Assembly: GCA_025356695.1 (NCBI GenBank)
Contig: JANXSE010000218.1
Span: forward strand, 1 to 36,140
Origin: Betaproteobacteria bacterium
GTDB lineage: Bacteria; Pseudomonadota; Gammaproteobacteria; Burkholderiales; SG8-41
DNA: 36,140 nt
Reading direction: 5' to 3'
The position numbers and the translations under genes were made by a program. Shown here one piece after another: positions 17,715 to 25,578 of this stretch (position 1 is the first letter of the stretch; the number at the start of each line of letters is the position of its first letter). The notes beneath the pieces were generated by a model. The model was not told where the DNA came from. It saw only the letters and a program-made list of their open reading frames with translations, and ran no database searches.

Positions 17715-18659
17715 TCATGCCGCGGTGGCAACCTCGCCGGCGCGGTTTTTCACCATGCGGTCGATCGCCTCACGCCCCCAGTTCGGCGCGATCATCAAAA
17801 TGAAATCGTACATGTAGTCACGCAGATAGCTGTCACGGCGTATCGCGATATGCGTGACAGTCGGTTCGAACAAATGGCTGGCGTTAATCGCGGCGAGACG
17901 GCGGTCGCGCGAGGGTTCGTAGGCGATCGACGGCAGTATCGCAATGCCGAGCCCGAGTTCGACATAGGTTTTGATGACGTCTGCGTCAATCGCGCTCAAG
18001 ACGATGTTCGGTTCGATGCGCGCTTTGCCGAAGGCGCGCAGCACTGCAGCGCCGCCTGGAAAACTCTGATCCAGCGTCAGCAGCGGCCAGGTCGCGAGTT
18101 TCGCCAGCGTGAGGCGTTTTTCTTTCAGCAGTGGATGCCCGGTGCGCGTGATTACGCTGCGCTGCAGGCTCGAGCAGGGCAGCAGTGCGATGGCGCGGAT
18201 CGGTTCCGGCGGTTCGCTGGAAACGCCGATGTCGGCGTCGCCGGCAGCAACCCACTGCGCGATTTGCGCCGGACTGCCCTGACGCAGCGTGAGTTGTACG
18301 TCCGGGTGCAGGCGCATCGAATCCTTGATTACGCTGCGCAGCACGTAACGCGCGTAGATGTGGGTGGTGGCGACGACCAGGCGCTTCTTGCGCTGGGTAA
18401 ATTCCTCGCCGATGCGGCGCAGGATTTCGGCGTCACCGAGCATGCGGCGCGCGACATTGAGAATGGCCTGGCCGGGCTCGGTCACGCCGACGATGCGATT
18501 GCCTTTGCGTACGAGAATATCAACGCCGATTTCGCGTTCGAGCAGCTGGATCTGTTTGCTGATGCCGGGCTGCGAGGTATGCAGGGCGGTCGCTGCGCGG
18601 GAAATATTGAAGCCCTGTTCGGCGATGCCGCGCAGGTAACGGAGCTGGGTCAGATTCAT
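17715..18659 (-). CDS. LysR-family transcriptional regulator, CysB-like
   Basis: 314 residues: an N-terminal winged helix-turn-helix (about 1-60; MNLTQLRYL, TSQPGISKQIQLLE) and a C-terminal effector-binding domain (about 90-300). The combination TSQPGISKQ, VTEPGQAI and THIYARYVLR resembles the CysB/Cbl branch, which responds to sulfur- or acid-type small ligands. It is transcribed away from the ThDP-enzyme operon beginning at 18862, the classical arrangement for a LysR activator that also represses itself. The 200-base gap holds an AT-rich stretch with a palindrome and a promoter. The effector is unknown. Confidence 0.92.
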   Translation of the reverse strand: MNLTQLRYLRGIAEQGFNISRAATALHTSQPGISKQIQLLEREIGVDILVRKGNRIVGVTEPGQAILNVARRMLGDAEILRRIGEEFTQRKKRLVVATTHIYARYVLRSVIKDSMRLHPDVQLTLRQGSPAQIAQWVAAGDADIGVSSEPPEPIRAIALLPCSSLQRSVITRTGHPLLKEKRLTLAKLATWPLLTLDQSFPGGAAVLRAFGKARIEPNIVLSAIDADVIKTYVELGLGIAILPSIAYEPSRDRRLAAINASHLFEPTVTHIAIRRDSYLRDYMYDFILMIAPNWGREAIDRMVKNRAGEVATAA

Positions 18660-18693
18660 GTGTTTAGCGCGTTTTCATCTTTTATACACCATA

Positions 18694-18703
18694 ACGAATT
18701 CGT
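18694..18703. promoter_or_regulatory. Palindrome in the LysR/ThDP divergent region, candidate operator
   Basis: A perfect 10-base dyad, ACGAATTCGT, sits just upstream of the -35 box of the rightward promoter and about 35 bases from the regulator start. The position fits a LysR-type recognition site, but a 10-base dyad can occur by chance and CysB-like sites are poorly conserved. Confidence 0.4.
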
Positions 18704-18704
18704 A

Positions 18705-18734
18705 TTGAACAATAGTTAAAGATTCTTTTATAAC
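18705..18734 (+). promoter_or_regulatory. Candidate sigma-70 promoter of the ThDP-enzyme/cupin operon
   Basis: TTGAAC at 18705-18710 (4 of 6 consensus) and TATAAC at 18729-18734 (5 of 6), 18-base spacer, in a locally AT-rich segment. It lies about 125 bases before the ATG at 18862 and downstream of the candidate operator. Confidence 0.55.
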
Positions 18735-18861
18735 ATACTTATGAGGGGCGTAAACTGACACGCATCCACTCGGGAGGCTGCGGTCGGCGCTTCGTCAGAA
18801 GTGGAGCAGATGCAGGCGGGCAAGTTCCGTTTGCGCGAAAGAATCCAGGAGGAGTCCAGCA

Positions 18862-20568
18862 ATGCCGAAAATGACAGGCTCGCGGCTGTTTGCCGAAATG
18901 ATGCAGGGCTACGGCGTATCGCATATCTTTTTTGTGCCGGCTTTCATGCTCAAGGCTTTTGCCGAGATGGAAGACATGCCGATTGCGCGCGTGATGGTGC
19001 ATGGTGAAAAAGCTGCCGCCTACATGGCCGATGGTTATGCGCGCGCCAGCGGCAAGCCCGGCGTCTGCATGGCGCAAATGATAGGCGCCTCGAATCTTGC
19101 CGCCGGCCTGCGCGACGCGCATATGGCCGGTGCGCCGGTGATCGCGATTACGGGCGGGCCGACGCCGGTGTCGCGTTACAAACATGCATATCAGGAAGTC
19201 GACGACATCACGCAATTCGATCCGCTGACCAAGATGAACGCGCAGGTCGATGTGGTGACGCGTTTACCCGATCTGCTGCGTCAGGCATTTCGTGTGGCGA
19301 CTACCGGTGCGCCCGGGCCGGTGCATTTGCGTATTCAAAGCCACCTCGGGCAGATCACTGAGGCCGAAGCTGAACTCAATCCCATGGTCGAGGTCATGTA
19401 CAAGCAGGCGCCGGCCTTTCGTCCGGAGCCGGAAATGCAGCGCGTCAAGGACGCGCTGGCGGTATTGCTGGCGGCAAAACGTCCGGTCATCGTCGCCGGT
19501 GGCGGCGTGATGCGTTCGGATGCGGCTGCAGAGATCGTCGAACTGGCCGAGAAGCTCGGCATACCGGTGGCGACGTCACTCAATGCGAAAGCAGCGATGA
19601 TAGACAGCCATCCGCTCAACGTCGGCGTGCCGGGCGCTTATTCGCGCGATTGCGCAAATCGTACGCTGCTCGAATGCGATCTCGCGTTTTTTATCGGCAG
19701 CCATACCGGCGGCCAGGTCACCAACAACTGGATGTTCCCGCCGGTTGGCACCAAAGTCATTCAGCTCGACATTGATCCGAACGAGCTCGGCCGCAACTAC
19801 CCGAACGTGGTGTCGGTACTGGGGGACGCGAAAACGACGCTGCGTCATCTGATCAATCTGGCGCCGAAGCGCGCGGATGCGACAGTGCAATGGGTCAAGC
19901 GCGCGCAGGAACTGGTGGCGGCATGGCGCGGCGAAACCTCAGAGATGCGCGACGCCGATGTTGAACCGATCCGCCCTGAACGCATCTGCAAGGAAATTTC
20001 CGCGGCGCTGCCGCGCAACGGCGTGGTCGTATCCGACACCGGTCACGCTGGTATCTGGACCTCGCGTTACATCGAGCTGAAGTATCCGACTCAGCGTTAC
20101 TTCCGTACCGCCGGTTCGCTCGGCTGGGGTTTCCCGGCGGCACTCGGCGTCAAATGCGCGCTGCCCGATTCGCCGGTAGTGTGCTTCACCGGTGACGGCG
20201 GCTTCTACTATCACATCGCCGAACTCGAAACGGCGCGCCGTCACAACATCAACGCAGTGATCGTGGTCAACAACAATTCGGCGCTGAATCAGGAAATCAA
20301 TCTGAACAATGCCGCGTATGGCGGCAAACAGCGCGGACGCGCCGAGGAAATGTGGCGCTTCCCTGATGTGAATTTCGCCAAGATCGCCGAAGGCTTCGGC
20401 TGTGTTGGTATTCGTGTTGAGAAGGCCAGCGATATCAATGCAGCGATCAAGGCTGGCATCGCGATGAACAAACCGGTGGTCATCGACGTCGTCAGCGACA
20501 TGTATGCGATCGCACCGCATCCATGGACGCCGGTGGCGCGTGATTTCCACTCGTATCAGAAAGGGTAA
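18862..20568 (+). CDS. Thiamine-diphosphate-dependent enzyme (acetolactate synthase superfamily), copy 1
   Basis: 568 residues, full family length with the three-domain order: N-terminal ThDP domain (about 1-175) with the activating Glu49 in VHGEKAAAYMADGYAR, a central domain (about 195-330), and a C-terminal ThDP/Mg domain with TGDGGFYYH (Asp445) and the closing VVNNN. The reaction is expected on a 2-oxoacid: decarboxylation, carboligation or acyl transfer. Whether FAD is bound cannot be told. It begins with MPKMTG, as does its paralogue at 25579, and the two are similar along their whole length. AGGAGGAG lies eight bases before the ATG. It heads a close-set group: a Bug protein 50 bases later, then three cupins. 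The CysB-like gene is divergent. Confidence 0.93.
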   Translation: MPKMTGSRLFAEMMQGYGVSHIFFVPAFMLKAFAEMEDMPIARVMVHGEKAAAYMADGYARASGKPGVCMAQMIGASNLAAGLRDAHMAGAPVIAITGGPTPVSRYKHAYQEVDDITQFDPLTKMNAQVDVVTRLPDLLRQAFRVATTGAPGPVHLRIQSHLGQITEAEAELNPMVEVMYKQAPAFRPEPEMQRVKDALAVLLAAKRPVIVAGGGVMRSDAAAEIVELAEKLGIPVATSLNAKAAMIDSHPLNVGVPGAYSRDCANRTLLECDLAFFIGSHTGGQVTNNWMFPPVGTKVIQLDIDPNELGRNYPNVVSVLGDAKTTLRHLINLAPKRADATVQWVKRAQELVAAWRGETSEMRDADVEPIRPERICKEISAALPRNGVVVSDTGHAGIWTSRYIELKYPTQRYFRTAGSLGWGFPAALGVKCALPDSPVVCFTGDGGFYYHIAELETARRHNINAVIVVNNNSALNQEINLNNAAYGGKQRGRAEEMWRFPDVNFAKIAEGFGCVGIRVEKASDINAAIKAGIAMNKPVVIDVVSDMYAIAPHPWTPVARDFHSYQKG

Positions 20569-20618
20569 GTCAGACGTAATGATCAAGGGGTAGTGCGCAA
20601 GCCGATTGGAGGAGCGCT

Positions 20619-21566
20619 ATGAAAAAATTGATGGTGGTGATTGCCGCATTGTTGGTCGCGCAGGCTTCGGCGGCACAGAGTTATCCCGATAAACCAATCC
20701 GCCTGATCGTCGGCCCAGGCCCTGATATATTGGCGCGCATCGTCGGCCAGAAGGTCACTGACAACTGGGGCCAGCAGGTCGTCGTCGATCAGCGCCCCGG
20801 TGCAGGCGGATTAATCGCTGCCGACATGGTGTCGAAGGCGCAGCCCGACGGCTACACGCTGCTCTTGACCACTGGCGCCTACACGATCAATCACACGCTT
20901 TATCCGAAGGCGACTTACAACCTCGAAAAGGATTTTGCGCCGGTAAGTCTGCTGGCGTCGATTTCATTTCTGGTGATCGTGCCGCCGTCACTGCCGGTCA
21001 GGAACCTGCCGGAGTTGATCGCGCTGGCTAAAGCCAAGCCCGGTACGCTGAACTGCGCGCACTCGGGGCCGGGCACCACTGCGCATCTGGGTTGTGAAAT
21101 GCTGAAGTCGACGGCGAAGATCGACATCGTGTCGATTCCGTACAAAGGCACAGTGCCGGCGATCATCGATGTTGTTGCCGGGCAGGCGCAACTGATGTTC
21201 GCGGTGATGCAGGGCGGTTTGCCGCAGGTCAAAGCCGGCAAGCTGCGCGCGTTGGCGGTGACCGGCAAGAAGCGTCATCCGGCGCTGCCCGATGTGCAGA
21301 CCATTACCGAGGCGGGTTATGGCGGCGCGGACTTCGTCACATGGAACGGCATCCACATTCCGGTAAAAACACCGAAGGCTGTGGTGGCAAAACTCAATGC
21401 GGAGTTTGACCGCATACTCAAATTGCCGGACGTCAAAGACCGCATGTTCGAGCTCGGCCTTGATGCAGTCGGCGGCAGCGCAGTGTCGTTCGGTGAATTC
21501 GTCAAGGAAGACATCGCGCGCTGGGAAAAAGTGATTAAGGAAGCCGGCGTCAAAGCCGAGCAATAA
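20619..21566 (+). CDS. Bug/TctC-family solute-binding protein with a shortened ligand loop
   Basis: 315 residues. Signal peptide MKKLMVVIAALLVAQASA, mature from about residue 19. The family blocks are present (VVVDQRPGAGG, PDGYTLL, IPYKGTVPA). However, the loop normally reading PFxPGGxxD is GPGPD, about four residues shorter than in the 16730 copy. The same short loop occurs in the protein at 30175. GGAGGAG lies five bases before the ATG. It is embedded between the ThDP enzyme and the cupins, so its ligand is probably the substrate or precursor of that pathway (inference). Confidence 0.92.
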   Translation: MKKLMVVIAALLVAQASAAQSYPDKPIRLIVGPGPDILARIVGQKVTDNWGQQVVVDQRPGAGGLIAADMVSKAQPDGYTLLLTTGAYTINHTLYPKATYNLEKDFAPVSLLASISFLVIVPPSLPVRNLPELIALAKAKPGTLNCAHSGPGTTAHLGCEMLKSTAKIDIVSIPYKGTVPAIIDVVAGQAQLMFAVMQGGLPQVKAGKLRALAVTGKKRHPALPDVQTITEAGYGGADFVTWNGIHIPVKTPKAVVAKLNAEFDRILKLPDVKDRMFELGLDAVGGSAVSFGEFVKEDIARWEKVIKEAGVKAEQ

Positions 21567-21596
21567 AGCGCCGGCGTCAATCAACGGAGAATTCAA

Positions 21597-22265
21597 ATGG
21601 CAGACAGCGGCGGCTACAAAATCGTGCATAAGGTGGATATCGTCTGGGAAGAACGCAAGAACGTGGACGGCTGGCCGAGCCGCGCCGGCATGTACTACGA
21701 CGATCGTGAAAACGAATTGTGCATGCGTTTGATCGATTACCCGGTCGGTTCTGTCGAGCCGCGCCACACGCATCCCGGCGCGCACGCAACGACTCTGCTC
21801 AAGCATAGCGCGGTAGTTGATGGCATCAAATTGAAACCGCTTGATGTTGTACTCGGACCGAGTAACGAGCCGCATGGCCCGCTTGATTATCGTGACAGCT
21901 GCCAGCTCTTCAGCGTCTTCGTTGGTAGTTTCTTTCATAGTGAAGTCGAAAAACTCGGCACGGAGAAACATTACCGCCTGATTCAAGCCGATGAAATTGC
22001 CTGGAAGCAGACGGCCTCAGGCATCGAGGAAAAAGTGCTGGTCGATCGCGGCGTCGGCAAGTTGCTGCTGAAAGCGGTGCGTTTTGCGCCGGGCGCCGCA
22101 CTCGCCGATCCGTCGATGATCTGCGCGCTGGTCGCGTTCGGCAGCGCCGAGGTCAGCGGCGAAAAGCTCGATGAATGGGATTTCATTTACGTCAAACGCG
22201 GTACCGAACACGCGCCGGTTAAATTTCCGGCGGGTGCGACGCTGCTGACGGTGGCATTGCAGTAA
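21597..22265 (+). CDS. Cupin-fold protein, possibly bicupin
   Basis: 222 residues. The first cupin half (about 42-100) has the pattern VEPRHTHPGAHA, giving His57 and His59. The usual glutamate is replaced by His63, and the second motif supplies His93 (NEPHGP), so the first site looks all-histidine. The second half (about 150-220) has cupin-like spacing but only one obvious histidine (GTEHAP), so it is probably structural. Cupins of this kind are dioxygenases, isomerases or sensor domains. GGAG eight bases upstream; 30 bases after the Bug gene, same operon. Function unknown. Confidence 0.78.
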   Translation: MADSGGYKIVHKVDIVWEERKNVDGWPSRAGMYYDDRENELCMRLIDYPVGSVEPRHTHPGAHATTLLKHSAVVDGIKLKPLDVVLGPSNEPHGPLDYRDSCQLFSVFVGSFFHSEVEKLGTEKHYRLIQADEIAWKQTASGIEEKVLVDRGVGKLLLKAVRFAPGAALADPSMICALVAFGSAEVSGEKLDEWDFIYVKRGTEHAPVKFPAGATLLTVALQ

Positions 22266-22291
22266 CGGATTTACCAGGGAGGCAGATCACA

Positions 22292-22852
22292 ATGAATAAC
22301 GGAATCAAACCCGTTCGCCGCGTCGTCACCGGCGTCGATGCGCAGGGCCGCTCAAAAGTGCTGATCGACAGCGCCGCGCCCGGCGTCAAGGCCAACACCT
22401 TCAAGAAGGGCACCGGCATGACCGACATCTGGTTGTGGGACGAATGCCCCGCGCCGATTGCGGGTGACCGCGATGACGGCGACGTGCCGTTTCATTTCGA
22501 ACCGCCGGATACCGGCGGGCGTTTGCGCATCGTGCAATCCGATTGTGCGCCGCCGGTCTATGACGCGAGTACCGACAAATACATTACCGCAGAACACGCG
22601 CCGAACAAAACGCCAGGTGGCACCTGGGAGCGCGGCAAACAGAATCTCTACACCACGCGCATCCACAAATCCGAAACCGTTGACTACGGCGTCATGCTGT
22701 GGGGCGAGCGCGTGCTGGTCACCGACGCCGGCGAACATGTGCTGACACCCGGCGACGTGGTGGTGCAGGTCGGCAGCTGGCACCAGTGGTCGGATCGCAA
22801 CATTGGCAGCCAGATGGCCTTTGTGATGATGGCCGCGCCGCTCGACGAATAG
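22292..22852 (+). CDS. Cupin-domain protein
   Basis: 186 residues. The N-terminal 110 residues are a proline-rich arm seen in this small-cupin group. The cupin core is at about 118-180: RIHKSETVDYGVMLWGE, then TPGDVVVQVGSWHQWSDRN. Of the usual two motif-1 histidines I see only His125; His164 is in motif 2. It is clearly related to the next gene (shared KPVRR start and the H/Q-K-x-x-T-x-D core). GGGAGG precedes the ATG. Third enzyme-side member of the operon led by the ThDP protein. Catalytic role unproven. Confidence 0.82.
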   Translation: MNNGIKPVRRVVTGVDAQGRSKVLIDSAAPGVKANTFKKGTGMTDIWLWDECPAPIAGDRDDGDVPFHFEPPDTGGRLRIVQSDCAPPVYDASTDKYITAEHAPNKTPGGTWERGKQNLYTTRIHKSETVDYGVMLWGERVLVTDAGEHVLTPGDVVVQVGSWHQWSDRNIGSQMAFVMMAAPLDE

Positions 22853-22862
22853 GAAGACGCAA

Positions 22863-23402
22863 ATGACCAAACCAGTTCGACGCATCGTTGTCATCGACGA
22901 AAACGACAAATCAAAAGCGATTGCCGATGGCCCGTCGCCAGATGTGCGCACGGATCCGGCGCGGCCGGCGTTTTCTTCAACGCGTATCTGGGTTACCGAC
23001 CGCACACCGGCGCGCATCAAGGGCGTAACTGAAACGCTGCACATTCCGCATACGCTGGAGCCGCCGCCCGGCGGTTCAGTTTGCCGCATGGTGACGTTTC
23101 CGCCCGACGATGCCTGGAAAGGCAAGGTCGGTGCAAAAGAAGTGCAGGCCTATTTTGCGTCTATGGGTTCACCTGGCGCATCGACATATTCAGCAAAAGC
23201 GCCGCATCTTTATATGCAGAAGACGCGCACGCTGGACTTCTGCCTTGTCATTGAAGGCGAGATTACTCTGGTGCTTGATCTTGAAGAAGTGCAGTTGAAG
23301 GCGGGCGACACCGTCGTGCAGCGCGGCACTAATCATGCGTGGAGCAACCGGTCGAACAAGCCGTGCACGATTGCGTTCTCGTCGCACGACGCCAAGTACT
23401 AA
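22863..23402 (+). CDS. Cupin-domain protein, paralogue of the preceding gene
   Basis: 179 residues, same architecture: TKPVRRIVV start, long N-terminal arm, cupin core about 112-170 with MQKTRTLDFCLVIEGE and KAGDTVVQRGTNHAW. Where its neighbour has His125, this protein has Gln119, so motif 1 has lost its remaining histidine; His158 stays. It may be non-metal or a partner subunit. Starts ten bases after the previous stop. Its stop codon overlaps the stop of the convergent Bug gene by four bases (23399-23402), so the operon ends here without a visible terminator. Confidence 0.82.
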   Translation: MTKPVRRIVVIDENDKSKAIADGPSPDVRTDPARPAFSSTRIWVTDRTPARIKGVTETLHIPHTLEPPPGGSVCRMVTFPPDDAWKGKVGAKEVQAYFASMGSPGASTYSAKAPHLYMQKTRTLDFCLVIEGEITLVLDLEEVQLKAGDTVVQRGTNHAWSNRSNKPCTIAFSSHDAKY

Positions 23403-24352
23403 TCCGCTTTCAGGCCAACCGCCTTGACGACCTCACCGTATTTGACGAGTTCGTTCTGCACCAGTGTGCGGAACTCGGCGGGCGTATTAGTGGTGACTTC
23501 AGTGGCCTGTTCAGCCATCGCATCCTTGACTTCAGTATGAGCGAGAACCTTGAGCAACGCGGTGCGCACTTTGTCGAGCACAGGCTTTGGCGTGTGTCGC
23601 GGTGCAATCAATCCGTTCCAGCCGCTGTAGTCGTAACCGGGGATGGTTTCGGCAACCGCCGGCAGATCGCCGAGCAGCGGCGTGCGTTTGGTCAGGCTGT
23701 GGCCGATGCCGCGCAATCGCCCGCTTTTAACCAGCGACCAGACGGCCGGCGCCGGTGTCATGGTCCACTGCGATTCGCCGGCCACCACTGCAGCGACCGA
23801 TGCGCCGCCGCCTTTGTATGGAATATGCGTGGCGGGAAATTTACCGAGCGTCGCCAGCAGTACGCCCGTCAAATGGCTTTGCGATCCGGGGCCGGCAGAC
23901 GCCATATTGGTTTGCCCTTGTTTCGCTTTGCTGTAGGCAATCAAATCGCTGACGGTTTTGATCGGCAGCGCCGGATGCACGGCGAGCACGTTGGGTGTAA
24001 TGGCGAACAGCGAAATGAATTCGTAGTCGTTGATGATTTCGTGCGGGCGCTTTTGATGTATCAGCGGTGCGACGGCGAGCGCCGCAGTCGGTGCGCTGAC
24101 GAAGGTGTAACCGTCTGGTGCGGCGTTCTTGCCGATTTCCATGCCGACGGCACTGCCGGCGCCAGGGCGGTTGTCGACGACGACCTGCTGGCCGAGTTCG
24201 ACTGCGAGGCGTACTGCAACGAGGCGGGTCAGCACATCCACAGCGCTACCCGGCGCATTAGTGACGATCAGGCGTATCGGTCGCGCCGGATAATCAGCGC
24301 CGGTGGCGGCGCAGGCTACGAGAGCAAGCATGCAGCAGGGCGTGACTTTCAT
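23399..24352 (-). CDS. Bug/TctC-family solute-binding protein, tandem copy A
   Basis: 317 residues from the ATG at 24352. Family blocks: RPIRLIVTNAPGSAVDVLTR, VVDNRPGAGSA, PDGYTF and IPYKGGGAS. The leader MKVTPCCMLALVACAATG can be read as a signal peptide or as a lipobox (LVAC with Cys14), so it might be a lipoprotein. No good ribosome-binding site is seen for either this ATG or the TTG at 24388. It shares long identical blocks with the gene at 24401 (for example AVAETIPGYDYSGW), showing tandem duplication. It converges on the cupin operon with overlapping stops. Confidence 0.91.
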   Translation of the reverse strand: MKVTPCCMLALVACAATGADYPARPIRLIVTNAPGSAVDVLTRLVAVRLAVELGQQVVVDNRPGAGSAVGMEIGKNAAPDGYTFVSAPTAALAVAPLIHQKRPHEIINDYEFISLFAITPNVLAVHPALPIKTVSDLIAYSKAKQGQTNMASAGPGSQSHLTGVLLATLGKFPATHIPYKGGGASVAAVVAGESQWTMTPAPAVWSLVKSGRLRGIGHSLTKRTPLLGDLPAVAETIPGYDYSGWNGLIAPRHTPKPVLDKVRTALLKVLAHTEVKDAMAEQATEVTTNTPAEFRTLVQNELVKYGEVVKAVGLKAD

Positions 24353-24400
24353 AGAGCGCAGAGTAGCGGGTGTGCGCGGGCGCAGCAAGCTTGCGCCGGG

Positions 24401-25366
24401 CTAATCGGGCTTGAGCCCTGCGGCTTTCACGACTTCGGCGTACTTGGCTTGCTCACTCAGTATCAGTCGGCGGAATTCGGCGGGCGTGTTGCCGGCAGTC
24501 ACGCTGGCTTGCCCGGCGAAGGCATCGATGACGTCATTACGCACCAGTACCTTGTGCAAAGCAGTGCGCAATTTTTCGAGCACGGGTTTCGGCGTGCTCT
24601 TCGGTGCGATCAGCGTGAACCAGCCGCTGTAATCGTAGCCGGGTATGGTTTCAGCGACGGCGGGCAGATTGCCGAGCAGCGGTGTGCGTTTCGGCAGGCT
24701 GTGGCCAAGTGCGCGCAGGCGTCCGGTTTTCACCAACGGCCATACCGACGGCGCGGGTGTGATGGTCCATTGCGCTTCGCCGCTCATCACCGCGGCGATC
24801 GGCGCGGTGCTGCCGCGGTAGGGGGCGTGCACGGCGGGAAATTTTCCCATCGTCGTCAGCAGCATGCCGGCCAGGTGGTTTTGCGAGCCGCTACCGCCCG
24901 AGGCCATTTTGACCTGCGGCTGCGCTTTGCTCCAGACGACGAGGTCGGCAACGGTCTGCAGCGGCAACGCCGGCGTCACCACCAACAGGTTCGGTGTGAT
25001 GGCGAAACGCGAAATGAGTTCGTAGTCGTCGAGTATCGACTGCGGATTTTTGCGGTAGATCAGCGGTGCGATGGCGAGCGAGGCGGTCGCCGCGCTGACC
25101 AGTGTGTAGCCGTCGGGCATGGCGTTCCTGCCGATATCCATGCCGTAAGCCGTGCCGGCGCCGGGACGGCTGTCGATACGATTATCAACGACGATGTGCT
25201 GACCGAGTTCGGTGCCGAGCCGTGTCGTCACGATTCTTGTCAGTACATCAACGCCACTGCCCGGCACATTGGCGACGATTACGCGCAGCGGCCGGCCCGG
25301 GTAATCGGCGGCGTCGGCGGCTGTGGCGACGAGCATGGTAAGGCAGAGTGTTATCAGTTTTTGCAT
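24401..25366 (-). CDS. Bug/TctC-family solute-binding protein, tandem copy B
   Basis: 321 residues. Signal peptide MQKLITLCLTMLVATAADA, mature ADYPGRPLRVIV. Same loop type as copy A (NVPGSGVDVLTR), and the second-domain contact region reads APYRGSTAP instead of IPYKGGG. A small insertion is visible: copy A has DNRPGAG while this one has DNRIDSRPGAG, four extra residues in the conserved ligand-side loop. It is first in a two-gene minus-strand unit, divergent from the ThDP enzyme at 25579, with which it may share a control region. Ligand unknown. Confidence 0.92.
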   Translation of the reverse strand: MQKLITLCLTMLVATAADAADYPGRPLRVIVANVPGSGVDVLTRIVTTRLGTELGQHIVVDNRIDSRPGAGTAYGMDIGRNAMPDGYTLVSAATASLAIAPLIYRKNPQSILDDYELISRFAITPNLLVVTPALPLQTVADLVVWSKAQPQVKMASGGSGSQNHLAGMLLTTMGKFPAVHAPYRGSTAPIAAVMSGEAQWTITPAPSVWPLVKTGRLRALGHSLPKRTPLLGNLPAVAETIPGYDYSGWFTLIAPKSTPKPVLEKLRTALHKVLVRNDVIDAFAGQASVTAGNTPAEFRRLILSEQAKYAEVVKAAGLKPD

Positions 25367-25578
25367 GGCGGTTCCGGACGAGACGGGCAGCGCATTGTTG
25401 CCGGTCCGGGGCTGCGCGGCAAGTGCTGTATCCGCCGTGATGCGCGGTTGAATTCGCAGGGGGCGTTTGTTAGCATCGACTGTCAGCTGTTCGATTCATC
25501 CTGCGTTTGCGCGCTTGCAATAAAAATATCAAACCATCGCGCGTTTCCCGAACGCGTTTTCGAAAGAGAGGAAGTTTC
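25367..25578. promoter_or_regulatory. Divergent intergenic region upstream of ThDP copy 2
   Basis: 212 bases between two start codons facing away from each other, so both promoters should be here. The rightward half is AT-richer (GCAATAAAAATATC at about 25516-25529) and ends with GAGAGGAAG six bases before the ATG at 25579. I cannot name firm -35/-10 boxes. Confidence 0.4.
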
